This document shows positions 1 to 8,406 of a stretch of 41,658 nucleotides of DNA, piece by piece. Where the stretch lies: positions 1 to 41,658 of the forward strand of contig JAKLKA010000056.1 in NCBI GenBank assembly GCA_023150915.1, given 5' to 3'. Source of the DNA: Polyangiaceae bacterium. GTDB lineage: Bacteria > Myxococcota_A > Polyangia > Polyangiales > Polyangiaceae. The first letter of the stretch is position 1. Every line of letters begins with the position of its first letter. The position numbers and the translations under genes are program-made. Under the pieces are notes generated by a model, which saw only the letters and a program-made list of their open reading frames with translations, had not been told where the DNA came from and made no database searches.

Positions 1-373
1 CCACCACGCGACCCGGCCACCGGGACGCGGCGGCCCGCACCAGCGCAGGGTCTTTGATGGCCGCGGTGCCAAGCACCACGCGCTCCACGCCGAGGCTCAG
101 CGTGGCCTCGATGGCCGCGAGGTCGCGAATGCCGCCGCCCACCTGCACGCCCGGACCGAAGGCCGCCACGATCCGCGCCACCAGCTCGCGCTGCACGGTC
201 TGTCCAGCCCGCGCGCCCTCGAGATCGACCACGTGCAGCCGCGAGACCAGGGCGCGCCATTGGGTGGCGATCTCGGCGGGGTCGCGATCGTAGTGCGTCA
301 CCTGATCGTAGTCGCCCTGGCGCAGGCGCACCGCCTTGCCGTTCAGCAGATCGATGGCGGGGATGACGATCAC
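1..373 (-). CDS. hisA: HisA, phosphoribosylformimino-AICAR-P isomerase, 5' part only
   Basis: This is the N-terminal 124 codons of ProFAR isomerase, a TIM-barrel enzyme that carries out the fourth histidine-biosynthesis step, an Amadori rearrangement of the ribose. The start MIVIPAIDLLNG carries the catalytic Asp8, and the phosphate-binding stretch QVGGGIRD is visible. The rest of the gene runs off the window. The start is a GTG 7 bases after the hisH stop; an in-frame extension upstream offers no better start. It is the last visible gene of a lipoprotein-hisB-hisH-hisA run. In this family hisF usually follows, but it would lie outside the window. Confidence 0.95.
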   Translation of the reverse strand, partial: MIVIPAIDLLNGKAVRLRQGDYDQVTHYDRDPAEIATQWRALVSRLHVVDLEGARAGQTVQRELVARIVAAFGPGVQVGGGIRDLAAIEATLSLGVERVVLGTAAIKDPALVRAAASRWPGRVV

Positions 374-380
374 GGCGCGG

Positions 381-1001
381 TCACCCTGCCAGGAATTCGC
401 CGAGCATCGTCAGGCCCGTGTCCTGGCTCTTCTCGGGGTGGAACTGCACGGCGAACACCTGGTCGCGCCCGATGGCCGCAGTGACCGTGTGAGGGCCGTG
501 GGTCGAGGTGGCGAGCACCAGCGTTCGGTCCACCGGGAGCGCGTGATACGAATGCACGTAGTAGACCCACGCCCCGCTCGGGAGCCAGGGGTGCCCAGCG
601 CCGGCCCGATCGAGCTGATTGTGGCCCATGTGAGGGATCTTCACGCCGTCGGGCGTGAGGCGCTCGACGCTGCCGCGGAACAGGCCGAGCCCCGCCACGC
701 CTTCGGCCTCGGCGCTGGACTCGAGCAACACCTGCAGCCCCAGGCAGATGCCGAAGTAAGGCGTGCCGGCGGCGATGCGCTCGAGCAGCGCGGCGCCCAT
801 GCCCGCGCCCAGCGCGCGCATGCAGTCGCGAAACGCCCCCTGCCCGGGAAACACCAGCTTGTCGGCCTGGCAGAGCCGATCGGGATCGGCGGTGAGCTCG
901 ACCACCACGCCGGGCAGGCCCCGGCGATCGGCCGCGGTGAGCAGCGCCTTCTCGACCGAACGCAGGTTGCCGAGGCCGGTGTCGACCAGGGCCACCCGCA
1001 T
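381..1001 (-). CDS. hisH: HisH, imidazole glycerol phosphate synthase glutaminase subunit
   Basis: This class I glutamine amidotransferase has 206 aa, the usual family length. It hydrolyses glutamine and passes ammonia to HisF, which forms imidazole glycerol phosphate and AICAR. The nucleophile is Cys86 in the elbow YFGICLGLQ, and His188 and Glu190 in the motif FHPEKS complete the triad. The start MRVALVDTGLGN is the normal HisH N-terminus. A longer reading frame continues upstream but only overlaps hisB, so the ATG at 1001 is chosen. That ATG shares one base with the hisB stop (TGATG), so the two are probably translationally coupled. Confidence 0.96.
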   Translation of the reverse strand: MRVALVDTGLGNLRSVEKALLTAADRRGLPGVVVELTADPDRLCQADKLVFPGQGAFRDCMRALGAGMGAALLERIAAGTPYFGICLGLQVLLESSAEAEGVAGLGLFRGSVERLTPDGVKIPHMGHNQLDRAGAGHPWLPSGAWVYYVHSYHALPVDRTLVLATSTHGPHTVTAAIGRDQVFAVQFHPEKSQDTGLTMLGEFLAG

Positions 1002-1591
1002 CACAAGACGCCCTTGGTCGAGGGCACGCCGGCGGCCCGGGGGTCGCGCGCCACCGCGCCGCGCAGCGCCCGCGCGAAGGACTTGAAGCAGACCTCGGCG
1101 ATGTGGTGCAGGTTGTCGCCCGAGTGCAGCACCACGTGCAGGTTTGCCTCGGCGCTGCGGGCGAAGGCTTCGAAGAACACCCCGCACAGCTCGCTGTCGA
1201 ACTCGCCGATCTTGGCCTTGGGCAGCGGCACCCGCCACACGAAGAACGCGCGGCCCGACAGATCGAGCGCCGTGGTGACCAGCGCCTCGTCCATGGGCAG
1301 CGTGGCCGACCCATAGCGGCAGATCCCGGCGCGATCGCCCAGCGCCTCGAGCACGGCCTTGCCCAGCACGATGCCCACGTCTTCGGTGGTGTGGTGGCCG
1401 TCGACGTCGACGTCGCCCTTGGCCTTCACCGTCAGGTCGATCACGCCGTGGCGCGCGATCTGCTCGAGCATGTGCGAGAGGAAGGGCAGCGGTGTGTCGA
1501 TGCTGCTCTTGCCGGTGCCGTCGAGATCGAGCTCGACGGTGATGGAGGTTTCCCGGGTCGTGCGCTCGACCCGCGCCCGGCGCGAGGTCAC
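1001..1591 (-). CDS. hisB: HisB, imidazoleglycerol-phosphate dehydratase
   Basis: This 196-aa monofunctional IGP dehydratase removes water from imidazole glycerol phosphate to give imidazole acetol phosphate, using a di-manganese site. The metal-binding signatures HHTTEDVGI and the later HSGDNLHHIAE are intact, and the duplicated half-domain fold is implied by these two His-rich motifs. There is no fused histidinol-phosphatase domain as in enterobacteria. The start is GTG, overlapping the stop of the upstream lipoprotein gene as GTGA. An upstream extension of the same frame has no protein-like character. The gene is followed by hisH with a one-base overlap. Confidence 0.96.
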   Translation of the reverse strand: MTSRRARVERTTRETSITVELDLDGTGKSSIDTPLPFLSHMLEQIARHGVIDLTVKAKGDVDVDGHHTTEDVGIVLGKAVLEALGDRAGICRYGSATLPMDEALVTTALDLSGRAFFVWRVPLPKAKIGEFDSELCGVFFEAFARSAEANLHVVLHSGDNLHHIAEVCFKSFARALRGAVARDPRAAGVPSTKGVL

Positions 1592-2268
1592 CGGAACTCC
1601 TCGACCTTCCACGCGCCGTGCTCGCGGAGCAGTTCGACCGTGCCGCCAGCGCCGTACGACATGGTGGCGCGCTCGCCGATGCGCTCGAACTTGGCCGTGG
1701 GCAGCGCCGCCGCCAGCGCCTGGGTCAGGCGGGTGAGCTCGTCTTTCTGCTCGCCCTCCCAGGCCTTCTTCAGCTTGGCCGCGTCGAGCCCCTCTTTCTT
1801 GCCGTCGGGCACGAAGCGCATCAGCACGTCCCACCGCTTGTTCTCGAAGGCGCGGATGAAGGCGCGCACCGCGGCCTCGGGCGAGGCCTGGCTGTACAGA
1901 TCGATGGCCGAGGCGTCGACCCGCCACTGCCCGGCTTCGTACACCAAGAGCAGCGATTCGCCGTTCGGCGCGGTGACCGTGGCGGTGACCAGCGGAGGGC
2001 CCGAGGGTCGGACCAAGGCCGCCGAGATGTCGCGCACCTCTTCCGGGTTCTCCTTCACCATCCGCGCGAAGGCCTCGTAGGGCAGCTGCTTCTTCGCCTC
2101 GTCGCTGAGCAGGGCATAGGCCTCTTCGACGTGCCCCGCCCGGAGCGCGTTGGCGTAGGCGTCGAGCGTGTCTTTCGGGCCCTGGGCGGGCTTTTGCGAG
2201 GCGCAGCCCAGCGCCAAGACGGCGAGCGCGGCGCCCAGGGTCGGCAGGCAGAGGCCGAGGGGATTCAC
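1588..2268 (-). CDS. Lipoprotein of unknown function, first gene of the his cluster
   Basis: This 226-aa protein has a hydrophobic N-terminus ending VLALGC, a relaxed lipobox with Cys22. It should therefore be exported and lipid-anchored. The mature part appears to hold two related halves: a segment around residues 30-60 (DTLDAYANALRAG) and one around 120-150 (AAVRAFIRAFENKRW). This resembles a tandem NTF2-like or DUF4878-type fold, but the family assignment is an inference. No catalytic motif is visible. It lies directly upstream of hisB with a GTGA overlap, although nothing in it suggests a histidine role, so the association may be only transcriptional. The upstream 74 bases separate it from the divergent lon gene. 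Confidence 0.85.
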   Translation of the reverse strand: MNPLGLCLPTLGAALAVLALGCASQKPAQGPKDTLDAYANALRAGHVEEAYALLSDEAKKQLPYEAFARMVKENPEEVRDISAALVRPSGPPLVTATVTAPNGESLLLVYEAGQWRVDASAIDLYSQASPEAAVRAFIRAFENKRWDVLMRFVPDGKKEGLDAAKLKKAWEGEQKDELTRLTQALAAALPTAKFERIGERATMSYGAGGTVELLREHGAWKVEEFR

Positions 2269-2342
2269 ACCGGCGGGATACCACAGGCCGGGCGAAGCGT
2301 CAGCGTGCTGGCCTTTGCCCCGGGGCGTACTACTGTCGGGGT

Positions 2343-4751
2343 ATGGCGCCCGCCCCGGCGAAGCCGCTTGGCACCGAGCAGATTGCGGTCGTTCCGTTGC
2401 GCAACTCGGTGCTGTTCCCGATGTCGGTGGTCCCCATCAACGTCGGCCGCCCGCGCAGCGTGCACCTGGTCGAAGAGCTGGTCGGCAAAGAGAGCGCGCT
2501 GGTCGGGGTCTTGACCCAGAAGAACGCGGACACCGTCGAGCCCACCTTCGACGAGCTGTACGAGGTCGGCACGCTGGCGCGCCTGGTGAAGGTGATCCGG
2601 CTCGGCCCCAGCAACTACAGCGTGGTGCTGAACGGCATCGGCCGCTTCCGCGTCGACAAGCCCTTGGGCCTCGAGCCCTACATGCGGGCAGAGATCGCGC
2701 GCCTTCCCGACGCGGGGGGCGACGACGCGGCCCTGGCCGAGCTGACCCAGCGCCTGCGCGAGGCCACCCGCAAGATGCTGGGCCTCTTGCCCAACCTGCC
2801 GAAAGAGACCGCCGGCATCTTGGACAACGTGCGCGAGCCGGGCGCGCTGGCCGATCTGATTGCCTCGAATCTGCCGGAAGAGCAGGCCGAGATCGCGTTC
2901 CGCCAGCGGGTGCTCGAGGCCGTCGACATCCCTGAACGCATCCGGATCGTGCTCGCGGTGGTCGAGCGCCAGCTCGACGTGCTGCGCGTCAAGGGCGAGA
3001 TCACCAGCATGGTGCAAGAAGAGCTCAGCCGGTCGCAGCGCGACTTGGTGCTGCGCCAGCAGATGCGCTCGATCCGCGAAGAGCTGGGCGAGGCCGGGGA
3101 CGACGACGAGCTGGACGAGCTGCGCGAGCGGGTGGCCCGCGCCGAGCTGCCGGCCGAGGCCGACAAGGCGGCGCGCAAGCAGCTGTCGCGGCTGGCCGGC
3201 ATGCAGCCCCAGGGGGCCGAGTTCCAGGTCACCAAGACCTACGTCGAGTGGCTGGCCGACTTGCCCTGGAACCGCACCACCAGCGATCGCTTCGACGTGC
3301 GCGAGGTGCGCCGCTGCCTGGACGAAGACCACTTCGGGCTGGAGCGGGTGAAGCGGCGGATCGTCGAGTTTTCCGCGATTCGCCAGCTGCGCCGGGACAA
3401 GAAGGGCCCGATCTTGCTGTTCGTGGGGCCGCCCGGCGTGGGCAAGACCAGCCTGGGCCGATCCATCGCCCGGGCCATGGGTCGGCGCTACGGCCGCATC
3501 GCCCTGGGCGGCGTGCGCGACGAGGCCGAAGTGCGGGGCCATCGCCGCACCTACGTCGGCGCGCTGCCCGGGCGCATCATCCAGGCGTTGAAGAAGGTCG
3601 GGACGCGCAACCCGGTGCTGGTGCTCGACGAGGTCGACAAGATGGGCGTCGACATGCGGGGCGACCCCGCGGCCGCGCTCCTCGAGGTGCTCGACCCCGA
3701 GCAGAACGACACCTTCGTCGATCACTACATCGACGTGCCGTTCGACCTGTCCGAGATCATGTTCCTGGCGACCGCCAACTACTTCGACAACATCCCGGCG
3801 GCGCTGCGCGACCGGATGGAGGTGATCGAGGTGCCCGGCTACACCCGCACCGAGAAGCGCGCCATCGCCGAGCAGTTCTTGGTGCCCAAGCAGCTGAAAG
3901 AGCACGCGCTCAGGCCCGAGGTGCTCGCGTTCTCGCGCGAGGGCATCGAGACCATCATCGACTTTTACACGCGCGAGGCCGGGGTGCGCGGCCTCGAGCG
4001 CGAGATCGCCGGCGTGTGCCGCGACGTGGCGGTGCGCCTGGCCGAGGGGCAGACCGTCGAGAACGTGGTCGCCGATCCGCACTGGGTCGAGCAGGCGCTG
4101 GGCATCCACAAGTACGACCTCGAGGTGGCCGAGCGCCGGCTTCGCCCGGGCGCTGCCACCGGTCTGGCGGTCACCCCGAGCGGCGGCGAGCTCTTGCTGG
4201 TCGAGGTGACCCGCATGCCGGGCAAGGGCGAGATCACCGTGACCGGTGGGCTGCGCAACGTGATGAAAGAGTCGGCCGCCACGGCGCTCTCGTTCGTGCG
4301 CTCGCGGGCCGAGTCGCTGCACATTTCGCCCGAGTTCTTGAAGGCCAGCGACCTGCACGTGCACCTGCCACGGGGCGGCGCGTCGCGGGACGCCGCCAGC
4401 GCCGGCGTGCCGATCTTCGTGGCGGTGGCGTCGCTCTTGCTCGACGCGCCGGTCAAGCCGTACATCGCCGTCGCGGGCGAGCTGACCCTGCGCGGCCGTA
4501 TCTTGCCGGTCACCGGGGTCAAGGCGATGGTCCTCGCAGCGCATCGCGCCGGGCTCCGCGCGCTGGTCTTGCCGGCGAGAAACGAGCGCGACCTGGAAGA
4601 GGTCCCCGAAGAGGTGAAGCACGATCTGGAAGTGCACCTGGTTCATCACGTGGACGAGGTGCTGCCGCTGGTGCTCGCCACCCCGGAGGAACGCGGTCCG
4701 CTGTCCGACCGCTCCTTGCCACCGCCGGGCAGCGGTGAGGCGCGGCCCTGA
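2343..4751 (+). CDS. lon: Lon-family ATP-dependent protease (paralog-like)
   Basis: This 802-aa cytoplasmic protease is a hexameric AAA+ machine that unfolds and degrades proteins. The LON substrate-binding domain covers about residues 12-205 and a coiled-coil linker about 206-340. The AAA+ module has Walker A GPPGVGKT (362-369), Walker B LVLDE (426-430) and the sensor-1 region FLATANY with Asn479. The C-terminal serine protease domain keeps the dyad Ser686/Lys727. However, the usual PKDGPSAG loop is SRDAASAG, and the usual GGLKEK is TGVKAM, so this may be a paralog rather than the housekeeping enzyme. A 20-residue Pro/Gly-rich tail follows the protease domain. The gene is divergent from the his cluster and is followed by a membrane metallopeptidase. 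Confidence 0.95.
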   Translation: MAPAPAKPLGTEQIAVVPLRNSVLFPMSVVPINVGRPRSVHLVEELVGKESALVGVLTQKNADTVEPTFDELYEVGTLARLVKVIRLGPSNYSVVLNGIGRFRVDKPLGLEPYMRAEIARLPDAGGDDAALAELTQRLREATRKMLGLLPNLPKETAGILDNVREPGALADLIASNLPEEQAEIAFRQRVLEAVDIPERIRIVLAVVERQLDVLRVKGEITSMVQEELSRSQRDLVLRQQMRSIREELGEAGDDDELDELRERVARAELPAEADKAARKQLSRLAGMQPQGAEFQVTKTYVEWLADLPWNRTTSDRFDVREVRRCLDEDHFGLERVKRRIVEFSAIRQLRRDKKGPILLFVGPPGVGKTSLGRSIARAMGRRYGRIALGGVRDEAEVRGHRRTYVGALPGRIIQALKKVGTRNPVLVLDEVDKMGVDMRGDPAAALLEVLDPEQNDTFVDHYIDVPFDLSEIMFLATANYFDNIPAALRDRMEVIEVPGYTRTEKRAIAEQFLVPKQLKEHALRPEVLAFSREGIETIIDFYTREAGVRGLEREIAGVCRDVAVRLAEGQTVENVVADPHWVEQALGIHKYDLEVAERRLRPGAATGLAVTPSGGELLLVEVTRMPGKGEITVTGGLRNVMKESAATALSFVRSRAESLHISPEFLKASDLHVHLPRGGASRDAASAGVPIFVAVASLLLDAPVKPYIAVAGELTLRGRILPVTGVKAMVLAAHRAGLRALVLPARNERDLEEVPEEVKHDLEVHLVHHVDEVLPLVLATPEERGPLSDRSLPPPGSGEARP

Positions 4752-4804
4752 CCACGGAGCTCGGTCCGCTCCACCAGAGTCGCCCGCTCTCCGTCGGCAT
4801 CGCC

Positions 4805-7033
4805 GTGGGGGCTGCGGCCTGTCTCGCGACTGGCTTTCTGCCGCTGTTCGGCGGCCCGGGCTACGAAGCGGCGCTGGCCGCGGGGCTGATCCTACCCAGC
4901 ACGGCGGCCCTCTCGGTGGCCCTGGCCGTGTCGAGCACGCGTGCGAGCCCTTTCGATGCGCTGGGGCGTGGCGTGGCCACCGGGCTTTCGCTGGCGGCGC
5001 TGGCGCTGTCGATCAGCCTGCTGCACGGACTGCGCGTCGGCTTCTGTGACCTGTGGGACGGCGTCGCGATCTTCGCCCTGGGCCCTGGTGTGGGCTCGGT
5101 GATGGGGGGCGCGTGGGGGGCGGCGGCGGGGCTCATCGCGGCGGGCCGACGCCGGCGGCGCACGGCTGCCGTGCTGTTGGCGCTCGCGGGTCCGGCCGGC
5201 TCGATCGGGATCAGCCTGTGGCGCTTCTGGTCCAGCCCGATGGTGTTCGCGTTCGACCCGTTCTTCGGCTTCTTCGCCGGGCCGCTCTACGACACGGTGA
5301 TCGAGCCGCTGGCTCGGCTCCAGAGCTACCGTGTCGGGTCGCTCTTCAGCTTGCTCGCCGTCGGCGTGCTCGGCTTTCACCTCGAGCGCCGCGAGCGCCG
5401 CTTCGTTCTGGTTTCGCGGGGGCGCCCGGGCGTGGTGCTGGCCGGAGCCCTGGCGGCCGCCGGCTCGCTGTTCGTGACGCTGTCGGGGCCCCGCCTCGGA
5501 CACTTCAGCACCACCGCCAGCATCCGCAGCGAGCTCGAGCGCAGCCACGTCAGCGAGCGCTGCGAGATCGTCTACTCCCCCGGCGTTCCCGAGCACGAGG
5601 CGCGCATCTTGGGCCGCGAGTGCGACGGCCACGTGCAGGCGATCGAAGCCTGGTTCGAGACGCGCGGTCCCGACCGCATCACGGTGTTGATCTTCGAGTC
5701 CGAGGCCCAGAAGGGCTGGCTGATGGGGGCCGCCAGCACTTACATCGCGAAACCGTGGCGGCGCGAGGTGTACCTGCAGTTCGCCAGGTATCCGCACCCG
5801 GTGCTCGGCCACGAGCTGGCCCACGTGATCGCCGGCAGCTTCGGCGCCGGTCCGTTCCGGGTGAGCGGGCCGCTGGGCGGGCTGATCCCCGATCCGGGGC
5901 GGATCGAGGGTGTGGCCACGGCTGCCACGCCCTCCGACGACCCCGAGCTCACCCTTGCCGGGTGGTCCCGCGCAATGCTCGATCTCGGGCTCTTGCCGCC
6001 CCTGGCCGCGGTCTTCCGCCTGAGCTTCCTGGGTGAGAACAGCAGCAAGGCGTACACCGTGGCGGGCGCCTTCATCGAGTGGCTGCGCGCCGCGCACGGG
6101 CCCGCGGCGGTGCGCGGCTGGTACGCCGGCACGCCCCTGCCAGCGCTCACCGGCGGCAAGGATCTGGCCGCCCTCGAGCGGGACTGGCGCGCGTCGCTGG
6201 CGAAAGAAGCGCTTTCGCCGCAGGCGCTGGAAGCCGCCCGCGCGCGCTTCGATCGCCCGGCGATCTTCGGGCGGAAGTGCCCCCACGTGGTCGATCGCAT
6301 CTTGGGGGAGGCTCACGGCCGGCTGGGGCAGGGCGACGTTCGCGGTGCGCGCGAGCGCTTCGACCGCGTGCTGGCGCTCGACCGCGCGCACTTCGGCGCG
6401 CGGGCGGGGCTCGGCAGCTGCTCGGTCAAGGCGGGCGACGATGCCGACGCCCGGCGTCGCTTCGAAGAGCTGGCGGCCGATCCGAAGCTGCACGCAGCCT
6501 TGCGGCTCTCGGCGGAAGAGTCGCTGGCCGATCTCGATCTGGCCACCGGCCAGCTGGGCCGCGCGGTGGAGCGCTACGGGCGCATCGCCGCAGGGGTTGC
6601 CGACGACGATCGCCTCCGCACCCTGGACGTGAAGGCCAGCCCCGAGAACGACCGCGAGCGCGCGGCGATCGCGTCGCTCTTGGTGGGCGACCCACGCATC
6701 GGGCGGGACTTCGGCGAGGCCGCGGCGCTGATCGGCGAGTGGTCTTCCGCCGCGCCCGACGACGGCCTGCCCGAGTACCTGCTGGGCCGCAACTTCTACA
6801 ACTCGGGGCGCTATCTGGAGGCGGCACGGCGCCTCGACCGCGCTCTCGCGAAGAAGCAGCGGCTGCCCCGGGTCGAGCGCGAGGCCCTGCGTCTGCGCGT
6901 GGTGGTGGCCTGCGCCCTCGACGATCGACCGCGGGCGGCCGAGGCGTTTGCGCGCTACAGATCCTTGCCGGGGGTGGAACCCGCGGCCCGCGTCGGCGTG
7001 GAACAGATGGCGCGGCGCTGCGGCCTGCAATGA
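4805..7033 (+). CDS. Membrane-anchored metallopeptidase-like protein with TPR tail
   Basis: From the GTG this protein has 742 aa. The N-terminal ~220 residues hold several hydrophobic segments. A gluzincin-like site follows: HELAH (His336, Glu337, His340) with Glu368 in the motif RIEGVA as a plausible third zinc ligand, resembling the 'peptidase MA' type. The C-terminal ~270 residues are Ala-rich helical repeats, probably TPRs. The GTG has no Shine-Dalgarno sequence and lies inside the first hydrophobic stretch. In frame upstream, a CTG at 4748 overlaps the lon stop (CTGA) and would add a polar leader, [18 protein letters not shown], giving 761 aa. That may be the true start. The substrate is unknown. 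Coupling to lon suggests a shared role in proteolysis, which is an inference. Confidence 0.75.
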   Translation: MGAAACLATGFLPLFGGPGYEAALAAGLILPSTAALSVALAVSSTRASPFDALGRGVATGLSLAALALSISLLHGLRVGFCDLWDGVAIFALGPGVGSVMGGAWGAAAGLIAAGRRRRRTAAVLLALAGPAGSIGISLWRFWSSPMVFAFDPFFGFFAGPLYDTVIEPLARLQSYRVGSLFSLLAVGVLGFHLERRERRFVLVSRGRPGVVLAGALAAAGSLFVTLSGPRLGHFSTTASIRSELERSHVSERCEIVYSPGVPEHEARILGRECDGHVQAIEAWFETRGPDRITVLIFESEAQKGWLMGAASTYIAKPWRREVYLQFARYPHPVLGHELAHVIAGSFGAGPFRVSGPLGGLIPDPGRIEGVATAATPSDDPELTLAGWSRAMLDLGLLPPLAAVFRLSFLGENSSKAYTVAGAFIEWLRAAHGPAAVRGWYAGTPLPALTGGKDLAALERDWRASLAKEALSPQALEAARARFDRPAIFGRKCPHVVDRILGEAHGRLGQGDVRGARERFDRVLALDRAHFGARAGLGSCSVKAGDDADARRRFEELAADPKLHAALRLSAEESLADLDLATGQLGRAVERYGRIAAGVADDDRLRTLDVKASPENDRERAAIASLLVGDPRIGRDFGEAAALIGEWSSAAPDDGLPEYLLGRNFYNSGRYLEAARRLDRALAKKQRLPRVEREALRLRVVVACALDDRPRAAEAFARYRSLPGVEPAARVGVEQMARRCGLQ

Positions 7034-7064
7034 ACGGGCGCCGGGCCGCAACCAAGGCTTCCGC

Positions 7065-7919
7065 ATGGCTCTCGGTCGATCCCTCTTCGGTGCGCTGGCG
7101 CTCCATGCCGGCGTTGCGCTGGCGAGTCGATGGGCCGCCGGGCCGGAGCGCGCTCCGCTGGCGCGGCCCCAGAGCTACGAGGTGAGCGTGGTCGAGGTCC
7201 CGGAAGCGCCCGCGCCCGCCGCCACCGGGGACGCTCGCGGCACCGGGGGCGGAACTGCTCCCGCGCTCAGAGCGCCGCGAGCGCTCGGCCCAGGTCCCCG
7301 CCTGCTGACGGCGCCCGCCGGTGATCCGGCGGCCCCCTCGGCATCGGCCGAGGCGCCAGCCACCGCGGCGATCGAGCCGCCCGAGGCCGAGCGCCCCGTG
7401 GATCTGGGGCTCGGTCGGATCTGGGTGCGGCCCGGGCTGCCGGACCGCCGGAAGAAGCCCGAGTGGTCCACCGGTGCGCAGGCGGCCGGGGGTCTTGGCC
7501 ACGCGCTCGAGGCGCGCGACCAAGAGCGCGGCCTGGGGCGTGGCGGCGTGGTGGCCACGCTCGCCCGCAGCGCCGCGCTGGGCGCCGGCCCCGAGGAGGG
7601 TGAGGCCACGTTCCTGGTGATGGCCGATCGCGACGGCCGCGTGACGAGCGTCTCGCTCAGCGAGGACCGCGGCGGTTGGTCCGCGGTCACGCGCGCGCTC
7701 GAGCGATCCCTCGCCGGCAAGCGCTTGCGCGTTCCGCCGGGCGCGAACGGGCTCAGTGTCGCGGTCCGCGTGCAAGCCAAGGTGCAGCTCCCGAGCGGCT
7801 CGAGCCCGAAGCGGCCGGTGCGCGGCGCCGGCGCCGGCGCCGAGTTCGACGTGGCCGACATCGGTGCCACGCCGACCCGTGTGGTGTCGGCGCGGGTGAC
7901 CAGCGAGCGGGTGCTGTGA
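7065..7919 (+). CDS. TonB-like periplasmic protein
   Basis: This 284-aa protein has one N-terminal membrane anchor (residues ~5-25), then about 130 residues rich in Pro, Ala and Gly. A C-terminal domain follows at ~185-250 with the pattern EATFLVMADRDGRV...RVQAKVQL, which resembles the TonB C-terminal fold. TonB proteins transmit proton-motive force from ExbB/ExbD to outer-membrane receptors, but none of these partners is in the window. The ATG at 7065 lies 31 bases after the preceding metallopeptidase gene. The longer frame upstream overlaps that gene and is not protein-like. A run of repeated GGCGCC units encodes a short Gly/Ala stretch near the C-terminus. TonB function is uncertain. Confidence 0.7.
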   Translation: MALGRSLFGALALHAGVALASRWAAGPERAPLARPQSYEVSVVEVPEAPAPAATGDARGTGGGTAPALRAPRALGPGPRLLTAPAGDPAAPSASAEAPATAAIEPPEAERPVDLGLGRIWVRPGLPDRRKKPEWSTGAQAAGGLGHALEARDQERGLGRGGVVATLARSAALGAGPEEGEATFLVMADRDGRVTSVSLSEDRGGWSAVTRALERSLAGKRLRVPPGANGLSVAVRVQAKVQLPSGSSPKRPVRGAGAGAEFDVADIGATPTRVVSARVTSERVL

Positions 7920-7929
7920 AACCCGAAAC

Positions 7930-8367
7930 CTAGTACTTGCTCAGCTTCTCGCTCAGCTCGGCCCACGCGGGCGTCAGCACGTTGTCACACATCGGATAGA
8001 GGATGCCCTCTTCCTTCACGTTGTGCTGCTGGATCAGCATCAAGAGCGTGTCCCCCTGATCGAGCGCGCCCGAGACGTCGCCCCGTTCCATGGCGGCGGT
8101 CATCTCGTCGAGCATGCGCTTCATCTGGGCGTGCTCCATCCGCATCACGTGGGTCGGGCCGCCGCCATGCATCCCCGTCGCGTCCTCGAGGGCCGGGAAC
8201 AGCACCTCTTCTTCCATCGCGAAGTGGCGGCGCATGGCGCGATCGAAGGCTGCGTAGCGCGCGCGAGCTGCCTGTGGATCGTCCGCGACTTCTTCGATCT
8301 GCGCCCACAGCTCGTCGCAGTGGCGGTGGTCGGGGGTGAAGAGGGCTCCGGGGCTGTCTGCGCTCAT
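7930..8367 (-). CDS. Hemerythrin HHE-domain protein
   Basis: This 145-aa single-domain protein is predicted to be a four-helix bundle binding a non-heme di-iron centre. Candidate ligands are His14, His48 and Glu52 (HFAMEEE), His73 or His79, and His115 and Glu119 (HNVKEE). These match the HHE pattern of bacterial hemerythrins, which bind O2 or handle NO and iron-sulfur repair. The ATG at 8367 has a good Shine-Dalgarno sequence (GGAG, 5 bases away). The gene is divergent from a TetR-DUF2249 regulator, and the two start codons flank a perfect palindrome, so control by that regulator is likely. The exact ligand sensed or bound cannot be told from sequence. Confidence 0.9.
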   Translation of the reverse strand: MSADSPGALFTPDHRHCDELWAQIEEVADDPQAARARYAAFDRAMRRHFAMEEEVLFPALEDATGMHGGGPTHVMRMEHAQMKRMLDEMTAAMERGDVSGALDQGDTLLMLIQQHNVKEEGILYPMCDNVLTPAWAELSEKLSKY

Positions 8368-8386
8368 TTGGTCTCCGTCAGGCTTT

Positions 8387-8406
8387 ATGTTATCGGTCGA
8401 TAACAT
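8387..8406. promoter_or_regulatory. 20-bp perfect palindrome, likely operator of the TetR regulator
   Basis: The sequence ATGTTATCGGTCGATAACAT is a perfect inverted repeat (9-2-9). It sits between the divergent hemerythrin gene (start 8367) and the regulator gene (start 8405), and it overlaps the regulator's start codon. Its position and AT content, unusual in this GC-rich DNA, suggest an autoregulatory TetR-type operator. The regulator has no evident Shine-Dalgarno sequence, so its transcript could be leaderless or start at the in-frame ATG at 8387. Confidence 0.75.

Noticed and set aside
2265-4649. A 794-codon minus-strand open frame opposite lon
   Set aside because: Shadow of a high-GC gene: it is His/Gln/Arg/Leu-rich, has no motif, and lies fully antisense to a clear Lon protein.
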